From Pseudomonas koreensis (GTDB lineage Bacteria; Pseudomonadota; Gammaproteobacteria; Pseudomonadales; Pseudomonadaceae): DNA of 64,000 nt. The notes under the pieces are model-generated. The model was not told the origin of the DNA, did not search any database, and saw nothing but the letters and a program-made list of their open reading frames with translations. Position numbers and translations under genes: made by a program. Location of the stretch: positions 310,001 to 374,000 of the forward strand of contig NZ_JAAQYM010000003.1 of NCBI RefSeq assembly GCF_012986595.1, given 5' to 3'. Positions 36,396-48,330 of this stretch are shown here, one piece after another. The number at the start of each line of letters is the position of its first letter. The stretch's first letter is position 1.

Positions 36396-37697
36396 TCAGA
36401 GGGTTTTTTCGAAGATCTTCGAGTTGCGTTGATAGTTGTACAGCGAGGCCCTTGCCGCCGGCAGGCGCTCGACGCTGCTCGGTTCGAAGCCGCGCTCGCG
36501 GAACCAGTGCGCGGTGCGGGTGGTGAGAACGAACAGGGTTTTCAGCCCTTGTGCCCGCGCACGAGTCTCGATGCGCTCCAGCAGTTCATCGCCGCGACCG
36601 CCGTGGCGATACTCCGGGTTCACCGCCAGACACGCCAGCTCCCCGGCATCCGAATCGGCAATCTGATACAGCGCCGCACAGGCGATGATCATGCCTTCAC
36701 GCTCGACCACGCTGAACTGCTCGATCTCGCGCTCCAGCACTTCACGCGAGCGACGCACCAGAATCCCCTGCTCTTCCAGCGGACTGATCAGGTCGAGCAA
36801 GCCACCGACGTCTTCAATCGCCGCCTCGCGCACCAGCTCGAATTGCTCCTGAGCCACCAGCGTACCGCCACCATCCCGGGTGAACAGCTCAGTCAGCAAC
36901 GCGCCGTCTTCGGCGTAACTGACGATATGACTGCGCGCAACACCGCCACGGCAAGCCTCGGCAGCGGCATCCAGCAGTTCCGCTTGATAGTTGCTGCTGC
37001 CCAGACGCTGCAAATGCGCCGGTACTTGTTGTGGGCGCAGTTCGCGCACCAGTTTGCCGTTCTCGTCAATCAGACCGAGGTCGGCGCCGAACAGCAGCAG
37101 TTTGTCTGCGCCCAGGTCGATGGCGGCGCGGGTGGCGACGTCTTCGCAGGCGAGGTTGAAGATTTCCCCGGTCGGCGAATAGCCCAGCGGCGACAGCAGC
37201 ACGATGGAGCGCTCGTCGAGCAGGCGATTGATGCCTTTGCGGTCGACCCGGCGCACTTCGCCGGTGTGGTGATAGTCGACGCCTTCCAGCACGCCGATCG
37301 GCCGCGCGGTCACGAGGTTGCCGCTGGCCACCCGCAAGCGCGAGCCCTGCATCGGCGATGAAGCCATGTCCATCGACAGGCGTGCTTCGATCGCGATGCG
37401 CAATTGACCGACCGCGTCGATCACGCACTCCAGTGTCGCCGCGTCGGTGATGCGCATGCCGTGGTGGTAGTGCGGGGTCAGGCCGCGGGCGGCGAGACGG
37501 GTTTCAATCTGCGGACGCGAACCATGGACCAGCACCAGACGCACGCCGAGGCTGTGCAGCAGCACCAGATCGTGGACGATATTGCCAAAGTTCGGATGCT
37601 CAACGCCGTCGCCGGGCAGCATGACGACGAAGGTGCAATCGCGGTGAGCATTGATGTAAGGGGACGCATGGCGAAGCCAGTTGACGTATTCGGGCAT
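36396..37697 (-). CDS. argA: N-acetylglutamate synthase
   Basis: 433 residues. Acetylates glutamate, the first step of arginine synthesis, and is normally feedback-inhibited by arginine. The N-terminal amino-acid-kinase-like domain (about 1-280) includes VVMLPGDGVEHPNFGNIVHDLVLLHSLGVRLVLVHGSRPQI. The C-terminal GNAT domain (about 290-433) has AALYQIADSDAGELACLAVNPEYRHGGRGDELL, the acetyl-CoA-binding segment. It lies downstream of argE on the same strand, about 270 bases away across a REP pair. Confidence 0.96.
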   Translation of the reverse strand: MPEYVNWLRHASPYINAHRDCTFVVMLPGDGVEHPNFGNIVHDLVLLHSLGVRLVLVHGSRPQIETRLAARGLTPHYHHGMRITDAATLECVIDAVGQLRIAIEARLSMDMASSPMQGSRLRVASGNLVTARPIGVLEGVDYHHTGEVRRVDRKGINRLLDERSIVLLSPLGYSPTGEIFNLACEDVATRAAIDLGADKLLLFGADLGLIDENGKLVRELRPQQVPAHLQRLGSSNYQAELLDAAAEACRGGVARSHIVSYAEDGALLTELFTRDGGGTLVAQEQFELVREAAIEDVGGLLDLISPLEEQGILVRRSREVLEREIEQFSVVEREGMIIACAALYQIADSDAGELACLAVNPEYRHGGRGDELLERIETRARAQGLKTLFVLTTRTAHWFRERGFEPSSVERLPAARASLYNYQRNSKIFEKTL

Positions 37698-37865
37698 GAA
37701 CCTGGGCCTGTAATAAATAGCAGCCGGAAAAAAGGGCGAAACGGAAAACGCACAGCGGGCTGATGGTTATCGTCGGAACAGGCTTGGCGACACGCGCGCT
37801 CTCCTCATGAATACGGGTTGGGGTGCTGGCAATTTACAGCGTTTGGTCAGGCAAAACACAGTCCC

Positions 37866-37957
37866 TTGTAGGAGTGAGCCTGCTCGCGATAGCGCAGTGT
37901 CAGTCAATATCTTCGGTGACTGGTTCACCGCTATCGCGAGCAGGCTCACTCCTACAA
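37866..37957. repeat. REP doublet, family C
   Basis: Inverted tgtaggagtgagcctgctcg units followed by cgatagcg and its inverse, about 30 bases apart, between argE (3' end) and argA (5' end). Confidence 0.9.
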
Positions 37958-37965
37958 AGGGGGCA

Positions 37966-39120
37966 TCATCGTTCGTCAGTCGTGAGGCAGTAATGTTCAA
38001 TCAACTGCCGTAATACCTGCACGGTAGGCTGCAAACGTGACATTTCAAGGTATTCACCGGGCTGATGCGCACAGGCGATGTCGCCGGGGCCGAGCACGAT
38101 GGTCTCGCAGCCAAGGCGCTGAAGATAAGGCGCTTCGGTGCCAAACGCTACTGCTTCGGCGCTGTGACCGGTGAGCTTTTCGGCGATGCGCACCAATTCG
38201 GCGTCTTCGGCCTGCTCGAATGGCGGCACTTCCGGGAACAACGGCTTGTAATCGATCTTCACCTGATGCCGCTCGGCCACCGGGTTGAGCTTGCGCAGAA
38301 TCTCCGCACGCAGGACTTTCGGGTCCATGCCCGGCAACGGACGCAGGTCGAACTCCAGCGAACACTGGCCGCAGATCCGATTCGGGTTGTCGCCACCATG
38401 AATACAGCCGAAATTCATCGTCGGCTGCGGCACGCTGAACTGCGGGTTGTTGAATTCGCGCTGCCACAGCAGGCGCAAACCACGCAGCTCGCCGATGGCA
38501 TCGTGCATCGCCTCAAGAGCGCTGTGCCCCAGGCGCGGATCCGACGAGTGGCCGCTCTGCCCGAGGATGTCGATGCGTTCCATCATGATGCCTTTGTGCA
38601 TGCGGATCGGCTTGAGCCCGGTTGGCTCGCCGATCACTGCCGCTCGCCCGATGGGACGCCCGGCCTCGGCCAGCGCCCGGGCACCGGACATCGAGCTTTC
38701 TTCATCGCAGGTGGCGAGGATCAACAAAGGTTGCTTGAACGGTTGATCGAGCAGCGGCTGCACGGCCTCGATGATCAGGGCGAAAAAACCCTTCATGTCG
38801 CAGCTGCCCAAGCCGACCCAGCGGCCATCGACTTCAGTGAGTTTCAGCGGATCGGTCTGCCACAGGGCATCGTCATACGGCACTGTGTCGCTGTGCCCGG
38901 CCAGCACCAGGCCGCCGGGGCCGCTGCCAAAACTGGCGAGCAGGTTGAATTTCCCGGGGCTGACCTGCTGGATGTCGCAACTGAAACCCAGGTCACCGAG
39001 CCATCCGGCGAGCAAATCGATCACCGCCCGGTTGGATTGATCCAGGCTCGGTTGGGTGCAACTGACCGACGGTGCGGCGATCAGTGCAGCGAACTGGTCT
39101 TGCATGGACGGCAAAGGCAT
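37966..39120 (-). CDS. argE: Acetylornithine deacetylase
   Basis: 384 residues, M20 metallopeptidase family. Deacetylates N-acetylornithine in arginine synthesis. Metal and catalytic motifs: LAGHSDTVPYDD, GLGSCDMKGFFA, ATCDEESSMSGA, and a C-terminal His in CAHQPGEYLEM. The ATG at 39120 has GGAG six bases ahead and is preferred over an in-frame TTG four codons upstream. It is divergent from the CYTH/CHAD gene. Related M20 deacylases exist, but proximity to argA supports ArgE. Confidence 0.93.
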   Translation of the reverse strand: MPLPSMQDQFAALIAAPSVSCTQPSLDQSNRAVIDLLAGWLGDLGFSCDIQQVSPGKFNLLASFGSGPGGLVLAGHSDTVPYDDALWQTDPLKLTEVDGRWVGLGSCDMKGFFALIIEAVQPLLDQPFKQPLLILATCDEESSMSGARALAEAGRPIGRAAVIGEPTGLKPIRMHKGIMMERIDILGQSGHSSDPRLGHSALEAMHDAIGELRGLRLLWQREFNNPQFSVPQPTMNFGCIHGGDNPNRICGQCSLEFDLRPLPGMDPKVLRAEILRKLNPVAERHQVKIDYKPLFPEVPPFEQAEDAELVRIAEKLTGHSAEAVAFGTEAPYLQRLGCETIVLGPGDIACAHQPGEYLEMSRLQPTVQVLRQLIEHYCLTTDER

Positions 39121-39276
39121 CGCTGACTCCAACTCCCGATTTGAAGTCCATCATAGAGCCATCCGGCGCCAGGAATAAACCGCCGCAGGGCGTAGGACGG
39201 ATCAGTCCTGTACACTGCACGGCCTTGGCAGCCACACATTCCCCCGGCTGCGCTCCCGATCCTGGATTTTCCGGCC

Positions 39277-40647
39277 ATGCAAAAAGAAACCGAAATCAAA
39301 CTCCGCGTCAGCCGCGAAACCCTCGCGGCCCTGCGCGAGCACCCGTTACTGAAAAAACGCAACAAAAATGGCTGGGAACGCCGTGAGTTGATGAACCAGT
39401 ACTTCGACACCCCAGAGCGCGATCTGGCCCAGGCCAAAGTCGCCCTGCGCCTGCGCAAGGACGGTGACGAAGTGATTCAGACCCTCAAGACCCGCGGTCA
39501 GAGCGTTGCCGGTCTGTCCGAGCGTAACGAGTACGACTGGAAATTGCCCAAAGCCAAGCTCGACGTGAAGAAACTCGACGGCGAATGCTGGCCCGAGTCG
39601 CTGGCCGAGCTGGACAAGAAAACCCTGAAGCCGATCTTCACCACCGATTTCGTCCGCGAGCGCGCGGAAATCGCCTGGGGTCGCGGCAAGGCCAAAGTGG
39701 TGATCGAAGCCGCACTGGACCTCGGTCACGTGGTGGTCGGCAAACAGAAAGAAGAAATCTGCGAACTGGAACTGGAACTGCGCGAAGGCGAGCCGGCCGC
39801 GCTGCTGGAACTGGCCGCCGAACTGGCCGAAACCCTGGCACTGATGCCGTGCGACATCAGCAAGGCCGAACGCGGCTACCGTCTGTACGACGCCAACAGC
39901 TACTCGCTGAGCCTGCCAGCGCCGCAACTGACTCCGGAAACCCAACTCGACGACGCCTTCGCCGCGCTCGGCTGGCATCTGCTTGGCAGCAGTCAGCGTC
40001 TGGCTGAACAGTACCGTTTCAACGGCCACTGGCGCCTGCTGCTGGACTGGGTTGAAAACCTCGCGGAAATGCGCGCCCTGCTCAGCAGCCTCGGTCAGGC
40101 CGCACCGCGTCCGGCGACGCACGATTTGCGCGTGGCGCTGGATGCACTGCTTGAAGACTGGCGCCCGCTGGTGCAGGTCGGCATCGAAGACGAAGACGTA
40201 CGCAAGGCGGCGCCGGAGCAATTCCTCGAAGAACTGGAAGACCCGCGCTGGGGCCTGTTCTCGCTGACCGCGTCGCGCTGGCTGTTGGCCCGCGCCTGGA
40301 CCGCCGAGCGCAACACCCGTGGCAATCGCCAGGGCGCCGCGCAGTTGCACAGCTGGTTGCCACGTCTGCTGGGCGAAGAAGCCACGTCCCTGCAATTGCA
40401 GCGCTATCAGCAGCAGCCGGAAGATCTGGCCGAGCAACTGCCGCGCATCGAACGCATCCAGGTCTGGCTGCACCACGCGCGTAACGTGCTGGAAATCCCG
40501 GAAATGGATCGCCTGTACGGCGAGCTGAACAAACTGGCGCAACTGGCCAACGAGCCGACAATCACTGACGAACTGCTTGATGCCCGCAAGCAGCAGGCAA
40601 TTGCGGTTTACCAGAACCGTGCCTGGAAAATGCTGCTGCGCATGTAA
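39277..40647 (+). CDS. CYTH and CHAD domain protein, inorganic triphosphatase-like (YgiF)
   Basis: 456 residues. The N-terminal CYTH domain (about 1-200) starts with the diagnostic ETEIKL and has alternating charged strands (KVALRLRKDGDEVIQTLKTRG, ELELELREGEPAALLELA) that form the triphosphate tunnel. The C-terminal half is a helical CHAD domain with conserved His (VALDALLEDWRPLV, WLHHARNVLEIP), thought to bind polyphosphate. E. coli YgiF hydrolyses inorganic triphosphate, and the same is inferred here. It is divergent from argE. Confidence 0.9.
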   Translation: MQKETEIKLRVSRETLAALREHPLLKKRNKNGWERRELMNQYFDTPERDLAQAKVALRLRKDGDEVIQTLKTRGQSVAGLSERNEYDWKLPKAKLDVKKLDGECWPESLAELDKKTLKPIFTTDFVRERAEIAWGRGKAKVVIEAALDLGHVVVGKQKEEICELELELREGEPAALLELAAELAETLALMPCDISKAERGYRLYDANSYSLSLPAPQLTPETQLDDAFAALGWHLLGSSQRLAEQYRFNGHWRLLLDWVENLAEMRALLSSLGQAAPRPATHDLRVALDALLEDWRPLVQVGIEDEDVRKAAPEQFLEELEDPRWGLFSLTASRWLLARAWTAERNTRGNRQGAAQLHSWLPRLLGEEATSLQLQRYQQQPEDLAEQLPRIERIQVWLHHARNVLEIPEMDRLYGELNKLAQLANEPTITDELLDARKQQAIAVYQNRAWKMLLRM

Positions 40648-40668
40648 TGCTCAGTAATACCTGAACAC

Positions 40669-40777
40669 TGTGGCGAGGGAGCTTGCTCCCGCTGGAGGCC
40701 GAAGGACTCCCAACTCCTGCAATTGCAGATTTGGGGGCCGCTTCGCAGCCCAGCGGGAGCAAGCTCCCTCGCCACAA
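40669..40777. repeat. REP doublet, family A
   Basis: Inverted gtggcgagggagcttgctcc units. The left variable hairpin is ggaggccgaaggactcc and the right is gggctgcgaagcggccc. It lies between the convergent CYTH/CHAD and Lrp-type genes. Confidence 0.92.
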
Positions 40778-40789
40778 AGGCCATCCGCG

Positions 40790-41254
40790 CTAGACCGGGA
40801 GGCTGGTTGTGGACTTGATTTCGGAAAGTGCCACAATCGAGTTCACTTCCTGAATCCCCGGCACCAGCGACAGCTTCTCGAAGAAGAATCGCTCATACGC
40901 CTCGATGTCCGCCGCGACAATGCGCAACAGAAAGTCCACCGCGCCCATCAACACATAACACTCCAGCACTTCCGGAAAGCCGCGAATCGCCTCGGTGAAT
41001 TCGGTGAAGTTCGAACGCCCATGGGCGTTGAGTTTGATCTCGGCGAAGATCTGCGTGTTCAGGCCGATCTTCTTGCGATCGAGCAAGGTCACCTGGCCAC
41101 GAATGATCCCCTCCTCCTTCATCCGCTGAATCCGCCGCCAGCACGGCGATTGCGACAAACCCACCTGCTCGGCGATCTGCGCGCTGGACAGCGAAGCGTC
41201 CTCTTGCAGCAGGGCGAGGATCTTGCGGTCGTAGGCGTCCAGCTCGCTGTGCAT
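40790..41254 (-). CDS. Lrp/AsnC family transcriptional regulator
   Basis: 154 residues. The N-terminal helix-turn-helix (about 5-60) reads LDAYDRKILALLQEDASLSSAQIAEQVGLSQSPCWRRIQRMKEEGII, and the C-terminal RAM effector domain (about 68-145) contains ECYVLMGAVDFLLRIVAADIEAYERFFFEKL. Such proteins sense amino acids and regulate their metabolism. The divergent small gene with an ACT-like fold is its likely target. Confidence 0.93.
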   Translation of the reverse strand: MHSELDAYDRKILALLQEDASLSSAQIAEQVGLSQSPCWRRIQRMKEEGIIRGQVTLLDRKKIGLNTQIFAEIKLNAHGRSNFTEFTEAIRGFPEVLECYVLMGAVDFLLRIVAADIEAYERFFFEKLSLVPGIQEVNSIVALSEIKSTTSLPV

Positions 41255-41285
41255 AGAAAAACCTCAAATATAAGATAGTGCGAAT

Positions 41286-41300
41286 TGATCTGGTCGATCA
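41286..41300. promoter_or_regulatory. Small inverted repeat upstream of the Lrp-type gene
   Basis: tgatc/gatca arms around five bases, 32 bases upstream of the regulator's ATG in the 126-base divergent region. It could be an autoregulatory Lrp-type site. The evidence is weak. Confidence 0.35.
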
Positions 41301-41380
41301 CTCGCCAATAACACTGATCTTAGCCAAGAAATGCCCGGCGACGAATGTAAAAATTTCTCCAGTGATTTTGGAGACTCGCC

Positions 41381-41719
41381 ATGCCACACCTTGAAGCCGT
41401 GAACAGCACCCCGACCCGCGCCGACGTCTGGAACGTCAACAACGCCCATTGCCTGGCGCAGTATCAGATTCTTGCCGAGGCGGAACCGGATCTGTTGGTG
41501 CGCGTGTTGAACCTGTTTGCCCTGCAGTTCCTCACGCCGGAGCAGGTCAGCGTGCAGCGGCTCGACGACCTGCTGTCGATCGACATGGTCATGGGTGGCC
41601 TGAGCTGGCATCGCGCCCAGGTGATCGCAGAAAAACTTCGTAACCTGATCAGCGTGTGCTCGGTACATCTGCAAAATGCCGACGCGGCGTGGGATGCGCC
41701 CGCGCAAGCGGCTGGCTGA
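41381..41719 (+). CDS. Small protein with ACT-like domain, unknown function
   Basis: 112 residues, no signal peptide. The central part (about residues 35-98) has the beta-alpha-beta-beta-alpha-beta pattern of ACT domains: EPDLLVRVLNLFALQFL, then SVQRLDDLLSIDMVMGG, then SWHRAQVIAEKLRNLISVCSVHLQ, comparable to the small subunit of acetohydroxyacid synthase (IlvM type). GGAG precedes the ATG. It is divergent from an Lrp-family regulator and upstream of the secretion-type ATPase. An amino-acid-sensing role is inference. Confidence 0.7.
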   Translation: MPHLEAVNSTPTRADVWNVNNAHCLAQYQILAEAEPDLLVRVLNLFALQFLTPEQVSVQRLDDLLSIDMVMGGLSWHRAQVIAEKLRNLISVCSVHLQNADAAWDAPAQAAG

Positions 41720-41809
41720 CAAATCCGGCAACGGCTTTGTCGGGTAGTGGCCCAACGGTCTGCGGGGCCACGACTATCCTTTGCGAACAGTCGTTCAAAA
41801 GGAGCCCGC

Positions 41810-43594
41810 ATGTCCGTTCAACTCGCCACTCAGGACCGCTGGCTGGATCTCAACGATGTGTTGCGTGAGCTGGTCGCCCAGGGCTTCATCAGCCAGGACT
41901 CGGCGGAGCAGGCGCTCAACGCCCGGCGCCGCCACGCGACCCAAGGCCAGCAGCATCCGCTGGAGTTCATCGCCAGCCAGCAACTGGACGACCTCAGCCG
42001 CCCGGGCAAACACCTGGACCTGGAGAGCCTGACCCTGTGGCTGGCGCAGCAGGCCGGCCAGCCGTATCTGCGCATCGATCCATTGAAGATCAACGTCGCG
42101 GCGATCACTCCGCTGATGTCCTACGCCTTTGCCCAGCGCCACAAGATTCTCGCGGTGGCGGTCGACCGCGACGCGGTGGTCGTGGCCAGCGCCCAGCCCT
42201 ATGTCACCGCTTGGGAGGCCGACCTGACCCATGTGCTGAAGCTGCCGATCAAACGGGTCGTCGCCAATCCGGTGGACATCCAGCGTTTCAGCGTCGAGTT
42301 CTTCCGCCTCGCCAAATCGGTCAGCGGCGCCAACAGCGCCGATCAGCAAAGCGGCAACCTCGGCAACTTCGAACAACTGCTCAACCTCGGCGCCAGCGAT
42401 CAGGAGCCGGACGCCAACGATGCGCACATCGTCAACATCGTCGACTGGCTGTTCCAGTACGCCTTCCAGCAGCGCGCCAGCGATATCCACATCGAACCGC
42501 GCCGCGAACAGGGCACCGTGCGTTTTCGCATCGACGGCGTGCTGCACAACGTCTATCAGTTTCCGCCGCAGGTGACGATGGCGATTGTCAGCCGCCTGAA
42601 AAGCCTCGGCCGGATGAACGTCGCCGAGAAGCGCAAACCCCAGGACGGCCGGGTCAAGACCAAGACCCCGGACGGCGGCGAGGTGGAGCTGCGGCTGTCA
42701 ACGCTGCCCACCGCGTTCGGCGAAAAAATGGTCATGCGGATTTTCGACCCGGAAGTGCTGCTCAAGGACTTCGATCAGCTCGGCTTTTCCGCCGACGACC
42801 TGCGCCGCTGGCAGGACATGACCCGCCAGCCCAACGGCATCATTCTGGTCACCGGGCCGACCGGTTCAGGCAAGACCACCACGCTGTACACCACGCTGAA
42901 GAAGCTGGCGACGCCGGAGATCAACCTCTGCACCATCGAGGACCCGATCGAAATGGTCGAGCCGGCGTTCAACCAGATGCAGGTGCAGCACAACATCGAC
43001 CTGAGTTTCGCCGCCGGGGTGCGCGCGCTGATGCGACAGGACCCGGACATCATCATGATCGGCGAGATCCGCGATCTCGAGACCGCCGAAATGGCGATCC
43101 AGGCCGCGCTCACCGGACATCTGGTGCTGTCGACTCTGCACACCAACGACGCCCCCAGCGCGATCAGCCGGTTGCTCGAACTCGGTGTGCCGCACTACCT
43201 GATCAAGGCCACCGTGCTCGGGGTCATGGCCCAGCGACTGGTGCGCACCCTGTGCCCGCACTGCAAGGCGCCGCTGACGCTGGAAGAAGAAGACTGGCAA
43301 ACCCTGACCCGCCCTTGGCAGGCGCCGCTGCCGGGCAACGCGCAACGGGCGATCGGCTGCCTGGAGTGTCGCGACACCGGTTATCGCGGACGCGCCGGGG
43401 TCTACGAAATCATGCAACTGAGCGACAGCCTCAAAGCCCTCATCACGCCGGACACCGACCTCACCGCCATCCGCCGGCAAGCCTTCAAGGAAGGCATGCG
43501 CAGCCTGCGCCTGTCGGGTGCGCAGAAAGTCGCGGCGGGGCTGACTACCCTTGAAGAAGTGCTGCGGGTGACACCGCAGAGCGAGCAGAAATAG
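41810..43594 (+). CDS. Orphan GspE/PilB-family secretion ATPase
   Basis: 594 residues. The N-terminal GspE_N/MshEN-like region (about 1-190) is followed by the ATPase: ASDIHIEPRREQGTVRFRIDGVLH, STLPTAFGEKMVMRI, Walker A GPTGSGKTTT near residue 349, the Asp box, Walker B DPDIIMIGEIRD near 412, HLVLSTLHTND, and two CxxC pairs (CPHC, CLEC) for zinc. AAGGAG precedes the ATG. No pilin, pilC, pilD or secretin gene is nearby. PAO1 has a similar solitary gene (PA5210, from memory). Its partner machine is unknown. Confidence 0.9.
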   Translation: MSVQLATQDRWLDLNDVLRELVAQGFISQDSAEQALNARRRHATQGQQHPLEFIASQQLDDLSRPGKHLDLESLTLWLAQQAGQPYLRIDPLKINVAAITPLMSYAFAQRHKILAVAVDRDAVVVASAQPYVTAWEADLTHVLKLPIKRVVANPVDIQRFSVEFFRLAKSVSGANSADQQSGNLGNFEQLLNLGASDQEPDANDAHIVNIVDWLFQYAFQQRASDIHIEPRREQGTVRFRIDGVLHNVYQFPPQVTMAIVSRLKSLGRMNVAEKRKPQDGRVKTKTPDGGEVELRLSTLPTAFGEKMVMRIFDPEVLLKDFDQLGFSADDLRRWQDMTRQPNGIILVTGPTGSGKTTTLYTTLKKLATPEINLCTIEDPIEMVEPAFNQMQVQHNIDLSFAAGVRALMRQDPDIIMIGEIRDLETAEMAIQAALTGHLVLSTLHTNDAPSAISRLLELGVPHYLIKATVLGVMAQRLVRTLCPHCKAPLTLEEEDWQTLTRPWQAPLPGNAQRAIGCLECRDTGYRGRAGVYEIMQLSDSLKALITPDTDLTAIRRQAFKEGMRSLRLSGAQKVAAGLTTLEEVLRVTPQSEQK

Positions 43595-43663
43595 GCCACT
43601 ACGGAACCGGATCGGGGAAATCGCAATCCAACGCCGTAGTTAACCCCCAGGAGTCATCTCATC

Positions 43664-43981
43664 ATGCGTCTCAAACTTGCTGTCGCCACCCTTGCCTTGC
43701 TGTCCCTTCCCGTTGGTTCAGCGATGGCCGACAGCTTTTGGCGTAACGTCATTTCGTCCGGCGCCACCACCGGTTCGACCTACCTGACCTTCAAGGATCA
43801 CAAGCTGATCGTCGCCGCACAGGACGATGCCGGCAGCTTCGTTGCCAGCGATGGCGGCATCCGTGGGCCATACCTGGAAGCAGCCATGCAGAAAGTCCGC
43901 GCCGACAACCCGGGCCTGCAGGCCACGGACATGGAACTGGCGAATGCGATTCTGGCGAAGAACGCAGTGGCATCCGAGTAA
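43664..43981 (+). CDS. DUF2388 small exported protein
   Basis: 105 residues. A signal peptide (MRLKLAVATLALLSLPVGSAMA) is followed by the DUF2388 block DSFWRNVISSGATTGSTYLTFKDHKLIVAAQDDAGSFVASDG and RGPYLEAAMQKVRADNP. This family is found mainly in Pseudomonas, often in several copies, and has no established function. AGGAG precedes the ATG. The gene follows the orphan ATPase by 69 bases on the same strand. Confidence 0.87.
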   Translation: MRLKLAVATLALLSLPVGSAMADSFWRNVISSGATTGSTYLTFKDHKLIVAAQDDAGSFVASDGGIRGPYLEAAMQKVRADNPGLQATDMELANAILAKNAVASE

Positions 43982-43985
43982 AAAA

Positions 43986-44057
43986 ATCAAAAGATCGCAG
44001 CCTTCGGCAGCTCCTACACTGATCCCTGTAGGAGCTGCCGAAGGCTGCGATCTTTTG
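43986..44057. repeat. REP doublet, family B, doubling as gcvP terminator
   Basis: Inverted tcaaaagatcgcagccttcg units between the convergent DUF2388 gene and gcvP. Read on the minus strand, the stem is followed by gatcttttgatttttt, giving a plausible terminator for gcvP. Confidence 0.88.
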
Positions 44058-44061
44058 CTCT

Positions 44062-46935
<2,874 letters not shown>

Positions 46936-47049
46936 GACGGGCTCTCTCTTGACTGGCGCTCGGCGTCAATGCAACACGGTCAAACCAGCATAGCAGCCGA
47001 TACCGACGCGCACGGCTTGGCGGCACAGGGCGTTCCGGGGCATGCTGTA

Positions 47050-47066
47050 ACGCCTGCATCAGGCGT
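47050..47066. promoter_or_regulatory. Small perfect palindrome between gcvP and the DegT gene
   Basis: acgcctg/caggcgt around three bases, 25 bases upstream of the aminotransferase ATG and 114 bases upstream of the gcvP start. It is a possible operator or RNA hairpin. Assignment is tentative. Confidence 0.35.
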
Positions 47067-47091
47067 CCAACTTCCGGATGATCGAATCCTC

Positions 47092-48231
47092 ATGAGCCAA
47101 CTGCCGTTCCTGCCGTTTTCCAAACCCGTCATTGATGAAGCCACGATTGCCGCCGTCGGCGATGTGCTGCGCTCCGGCTGGATCACCAGCGGGCCCAAGG
47201 TCCAGGCCTTTGAAGCACAGCTGTCGGAATACTTCGGCGGGCGCCCGGTGCGCACGTTCAACTCCGGCACCTGCACCATGGAAATCGCGCTGCGCATCGC
47301 CGGCATCGGCCCGGGTGACGAGGTCATCACCACGCCGATTTCCTGGGTTGCCACCGCCAACGTGATCCTTGAAGTCGGCGCCACCCCGGTGTTCGCCGAC
47401 ATCGACCCGGTGACTCGCAACATTGATCTGGACCAGCTGGAAGCGGCGATCACCCCACGTACCAAAGCGGTGATTCCGGTGTACCTCGCCGGCCTGCCGG
47501 TGGACGTGGATCGGCTGTACGCCATCGCGCGCAAACACAACTTGCGGATTGTCGAAGACGCCGCTCAGGCCCTGGGCTCAAGCTGGAACGGCCAGCGCAT
47601 CGGCGCCACCGGCGACTTCGTGTCGTTCAGCTTTCAAGCCAACAAAAACGTGACCTGTTCCGAGGGCGGCTGCCTGGTGCTGAACACCCCGGAAGAAGCG
47701 CGGCTGGCAGAGAAGTACCGTCTGCAAGGCGTGACCCGCAACGGTTTCGACGGCCTGGATGTCGACGTACTCGGTGGCAAGTTCAACATGACCGACATCG
47801 CCGCGACCATCGGCCTGGGACAGTTTGCCCACATCGAAGCGCTGACCGCCCATCGCCAGGAACTGGCCCGTCACTACTTCAAATGTTTTGGCGATGACTT
47901 TGAAGCGAGCTATGGCGCGCAACTGCCGCCAGCGGACTTCACCAACAGCAACTGGCACCTGTTCCAACTGGTACTGCCGGAGCGCAAGGATGGTTTGCCG
48001 GCGCGGGCCACGTTCATGGAGCAGATGCAGGCACACGGCATCGGCATCGGCTATCACTACCCGCCGATCCATTTGCTGAGCCTGTACCGCGAGCGCGGGT
48101 TCAAGGAAGGGATGTTGCCGGTAGCCGAGCGCGTTGGACGCTTGATCGTGTCGCTGCCGATGTTCACCACCATGAGCAAGGACGATGTCGAGCGTGCGGT
48201 GGCGGCGGTGAAAGCCGTATTGAAGCCCTGA
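47092..48231 (+). CDS. DegT/DnrJ/EryC1-family PLP aminotransferase
   Basis: 379 residues. Sugar-aminotransferase-type PLP enzyme (ArnB/WecE fold). It has the substrate strand RSGWITSGPKVQAFEAQL, the cofactor region NSGTCTMEIALRIAGIGPGDEVITTP, EDAAQALGSSWNGQRIGATGD, the PLP lysine K185 in SFQANKNVTCSEGG, and a late HYPPIHLLSLYRERG block. Such enzymes make amino sugars for LPS, glycans or antibiotics, but no nucleotide-sugar genes adjoin it. It lies in opposite orientation between gcvP and gcvH. No strong ribosome-binding site is seen before the ATG. Substrate unknown. Confidence 0.9.
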   Translation: MSQLPFLPFSKPVIDEATIAAVGDVLRSGWITSGPKVQAFEAQLSEYFGGRPVRTFNSGTCTMEIALRIAGIGPGDEVITTPISWVATANVILEVGATPVFADIDPVTRNIDLDQLEAAITPRTKAVIPVYLAGLPVDVDRLYAIARKHNLRIVEDAAQALGSSWNGQRIGATGDFVSFSFQANKNVTCSEGGCLVLNTPEEARLAEKYRLQGVTRNGFDGLDVDVLGGKFNMTDIAATIGLGQFAHIEALTAHRQELARHYFKCFGDDFEASYGAQLPPADFTNSNWHLFQLVLPERKDGLPARATFMEQMQAHGIGIGYHYPPIHLLSLYRERGFKEGMLPVAERVGRLIVSLPMFTTMSKDDVERAVAAVKAVLKP

Positions 48232-48235
48232 TGAA

Positions 48236-48318
48236 TATAGGAGCTGCCGCAGGCTGCGATCTTTTGACTTTGCCCTTGAAGACAAGAGCAAAAGATCGCA
48301 GCCTTCGGCAGCGACTAT
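48236..48318. repeat. REP doublet, family B
   Basis: Inverted taggagctgccgcaggctgc / gcagccttcggcagc units, each flanked inward by gatcttttg or its complement, between the convergent DegT-type gene and gcvH. Confidence 0.9.
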
Positions 48319-48330
48319 AGGGAGCGAGGA

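Noticed and set aside
42037..43554. 505-residue plus-strand frame inside the GspE-type gene
   Set aside because: Out-of-frame overlap rich in Arg, Gln and Pro, with no start signal. The real frame carries the complete ATPase motifs.
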